Assembly (NCBI RefSeq): GCF_029962835.1
Contig: NC_080583.1
Coordinates: 2,775,001-2,839,000 of the forward strand
Reading direction: 5' to 3'
Source: Magnolia sinica
Lineage: Eukaryota; Streptophyta; Magnoliopsida; Magnoliales; Magnoliaceae
Length of the DNA stretch: 64,000 bases
Shown here: piece by piece, positions 61,601-64,000 of the stretch
Layout: the number at the start of each line of letters is the position of its first letter
How positions within the stretch are numbered: the stretch's first letter is position 1
The notes under the pieces: model-generated
Seen by the model: the letters and a program-made list of their open reading frames with translations, nothing else
What the model was told of the DNA's origin: nothing
Databases searched by the model: none
Translations under genes and position numbers: made by a program

Positions 61601-64000
61601 ACCACCACAAATGCTACAAAAATTACCTAAGGAAGTGTTTGCTTTAACCATATCAACCTTCCTAATTTCCAAGGCTTCGACCTTTCTAACTAATGCAGCG
61701 AATTTTGCATTAAAGTCGTCTTCCTCTCTTAGGACATACATCCCCGTTTTCTCTCTAGGAATGAGTTTAGTTTGGTCTGATTTAGCAGAGACATCCCATG
61801 TCTGCGTATTCTCTGCTAACATATCTAGAAAATCCCAAGCCTCATTATGATCTTTGTCAAGAAAGGTTCCACTACACATCATCTCTATGAACTGACGGGT
61901 ATCCATGGTGAGCCCCTTTCAGAAAGCATCAATTACGTGCCATGGTACATAACAATGATGTGGATAAGTAATTAGAATGTCTTTGAAGCGCTCCCAAGCT
62001 TGAAAAAATAGTTCATTCCCTTTTTGGGAGAATGACATGATTTCTTGTTTTAGTACATTTATTTTGTGCTCGGGAAAGAACTTTTTCAAAAACTCTCCAC
62101 TTAAGGCTTGCCATGAAGTGATGATATTAGGTCTTAGAGAGTTGAGCCATGCTTTAGCCCGATCCTTTAGAGAAAATGAGAATAACCTAAGCTTAAGTAC
62201 ATCCCTATTGTCATTATTTACTTGTAATGTTACAATTTTTTCCTCAAAATCCTTGATGTGCAAGTAGGGGCTTCAAGAATCCAAGTCATGAAATTTAAGA
62301 ATTAATTGAATCACACCTGGTTTAAAATCAATGTTCCTTGTGTGAGCAGGGAACACTATACAAGATGGTAAAGTTGATTTCTGAGGGTGTAAATGTTCAC
62401 GTAAAGTCCGTGGTTGGTTTAACACATTCCTACGAACTTCATTTTCATCTTCAAGAAGAGGATTTGGTTGATTTTCTTTGTTTTGATTTATAGTTGGATC
62501 TGACAGATTTGGATTTGGATTATCAACTAAGTTTGCCATGGAATCCAAGTGATGTTGAGTGTCTCTTTTAAGTGAATGATTAAGGCCTAGAACTAATCCG
62601 CCTTCAGAGAAGAGTTGATTGTTTTGATCCATACTCCAACGGAAAATAAACCATCCATACCACATAACAAATACCACTAATTCAAATAGCAAGTATGATA
62701 TTTAAAATAAAAATTAAAACTTAACCAACAACCTAGGTGGCAGGGCCGACCATGAGGGTTCAATCCACAAAGCAAAATAAATCAACAACTCAGGTAGCAG
62801 GGCCGACCATGAGGGTTCAGTCCACAAAGCAAAAATAAATCAACAACTCAGGCGGCAGGGCCGATCATGAGGGTTCAGTCCACAAAGCAAAAATAAATCA
62901 ACAACCCAAGCGGCAGGGCCGACTATGATGGTTCAGTCCATGAAAAAAAATAAAAATAAATTAACAAAAGTAAAACTAATATAGAAATTAAACTATGATA
63001 ATCTGAAAAATAAATTTAGCAGATGATCTTTGTGATCAAATAACAACTGTAGGACAACCATAGCACTTGGGTGATGAAATCCCAAGCAGGGCAACCTTAT
63101 GTCATAATTAGTGCTTGAAAGACCTAACTGAATTTACTTTCAAAGAAAAAAAAAATCTACAAAAAATTTAAAGGGTTTAGAAGAGAACTTACCTTAGCTA
63201 TCTTGCACAGATCTGGTCTATCTCAGTTTCTTCCTGGCAACGGCGTCAAAAACTTGATTACTTGCCTCCAAGTGCAGAGGTTCGTAAGTAGTATCCCGTG
63301 AATACAGGGTCGATCCCACAGGGAGATGAATTGTGAGAAGGGAAAAATTAAATGCAAAATAAACTAAGTAATAAAAACTAAACTGATGATTTGATTTTTG
63401 AAATTTTTAAATGGATGCAATTCAACTGAATAAAATAATACCCAAGCTTCAAAGTTCCACACATAGGTTAATGTTCCAAAATCATGATGACTTGGATAAC
63501 ACAACTAGGATCTGAGCACTATGGTCAGCCTAATCGGAAAATAAAACAGTTTGAATATTTTAATTAGTGATATAAAATATTAAAAAATTATGGATTTGCA
63601 CCATTGATATATATTCTTAAGTATAAGTGATTTTAAGAATTCAATATCAATGAGATAATGAAAATCAAAGAAATATAACAGGTTGAGAACATCTCCTATC
63701 TAGGAAATTTGATTGATCTAGGGTAAGCCTATCCATCAATGTGGATCTCATATGACGGAAACATATGAATCTCACAAGAGGATAAAAAATTAAACCTAAA
63801 TAATAGATAACATGCATACACCATTCTTCTCATCATTAAAACAATCAATCATCATAATATTAAAGAATTATTAAACCATGTGCTTCCTTTCTAGTTTGGG
63901 CTAGAAGGAACTTAGAAAAACATAATTAAAATAAGAAAGAAAAAAGAAGAAGAAAGAAATAGATGCAAATAGAAAAGATCTAAAAAAAATAACTTATAAA
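58690..64000 (-). mobile_element. Broken Athila-type Ty3/Gypsy element
   Basis: This is an LTR-retrotransposon fossil on the minus strand that runs past the right edge of the window. Parts from right to left (5' to 3' of the element): end of a 5' LTR (about 63250 onward), primer site 63231-63248 (TGACGCCGTTGCCAGGAA, close to the complement of the tRNA-Asp 3' end), leader with a tandem repeat, gag (about 61330-62640, with KDRAKAWLNSL), protease (about 60120-60780, with the DLGAS motif), reverse transcriptase (about 58870-59700, GWRVCIDYRKLN) and the beginning of RNase H (to about 58690). No integrase or 3' LTR was seen. The gag and protease type and the primer site point to Athila. It is broken, with several breaks, and is probably old. 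Confidence 0.85.
62724..62955. repeat. 57-58-bp tandem repeat in the Athila-type leader
   Basis: Four copies of a unit with GGCAGGGCCGACCATGAGGG and CAGTCCACAAAGC, separated by AAATAAATCAACAAC. They lie between the primer site and gag of the element. Confidence 0.9.

Noticed and set aside
1-64000. tRNA, rRNA or microRNA genes
   Set aside because: None was recognised on either strand. The tRNA-like boxes found belong to SINEs, and the hairpins seen are transposon-derived or unsupported.

Overview
The window looks like nuclear DNA of a seed plant. It has four protein-coding genes spread over 64 kb, three of them split by GT-AG introns up to 9.6 kb long. The rest is packed with old transposons, above all short foldback elements rich in GTGGGCCCCAC-type motifs. 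I recall that style of repeat from magnoliid trees (Magnoliaceae or Lauraceae), but that placement is inference and no marker here proves it.

Layout: 1-2.5 kb holds repeat fragments and nothing clearly coding. At 2.5-5.65 kb (+) lies an ARIADNE-type RBR E3 ubiquitin ligase in five exons, without a recognisable first exon. At 7.7-11.5 kb there is a stack of foldback, Mutator-like miniature elements, three of them with exact 9-bp target-site duplications (TSDs), ending about 150 bp before the next gene. At 11.6-28.2 kb (+) is a TOD1-like DUF616 gene in six exons. Its 9.6-kb first intron holds a broken Ty3/Gypsy chromovirus with a 754-bp TRIM nested inside it, then an L1 LINE fragment that is itself partly duplicated and hit by another L1 end. 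At 28.2-39.4 kb is intergenic DNA with SINEs, hAT-like MITEs and a solo LTR. At 39.4-46.6 kb (+) is an 11-exon gene for a MIP1 leucine-zipper/DUF547 protein. At 46.6-54.6 kb is intergenic DNA with satellites, another 539-bp Mutator-like MITE and SINEs. At 54.7-55.1 kb (-) is a single-exon PADRE (DUF4228) protein with a GA-rich leader. At 55.4-58 kb are two more Mutator-like MITEs and a solo LTR holding an 11-bp minisatellite. From 58.7 kb to the window end lies a broken Athila-type Ty3/Gypsy element on the minus strand.

The four genes have unrelated roles: ubiquitination, sphingolipid or Golgi function, an uncharacterised zipper/DUF547 protein, and a stress-associated membrane-anchored protein. 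They do not form a cluster or operon. Exon joins were chosen by GT-AG sites, reading phase and remembered family sequences; all phases close exactly. The most interesting signal is the foldback Mutator-like MITE family. It occurs about 14 times, sits close upstream of two of the genes, and carries palindromic GTGGGNCCCAC motifs that match the class I TCP transcription-factor site.
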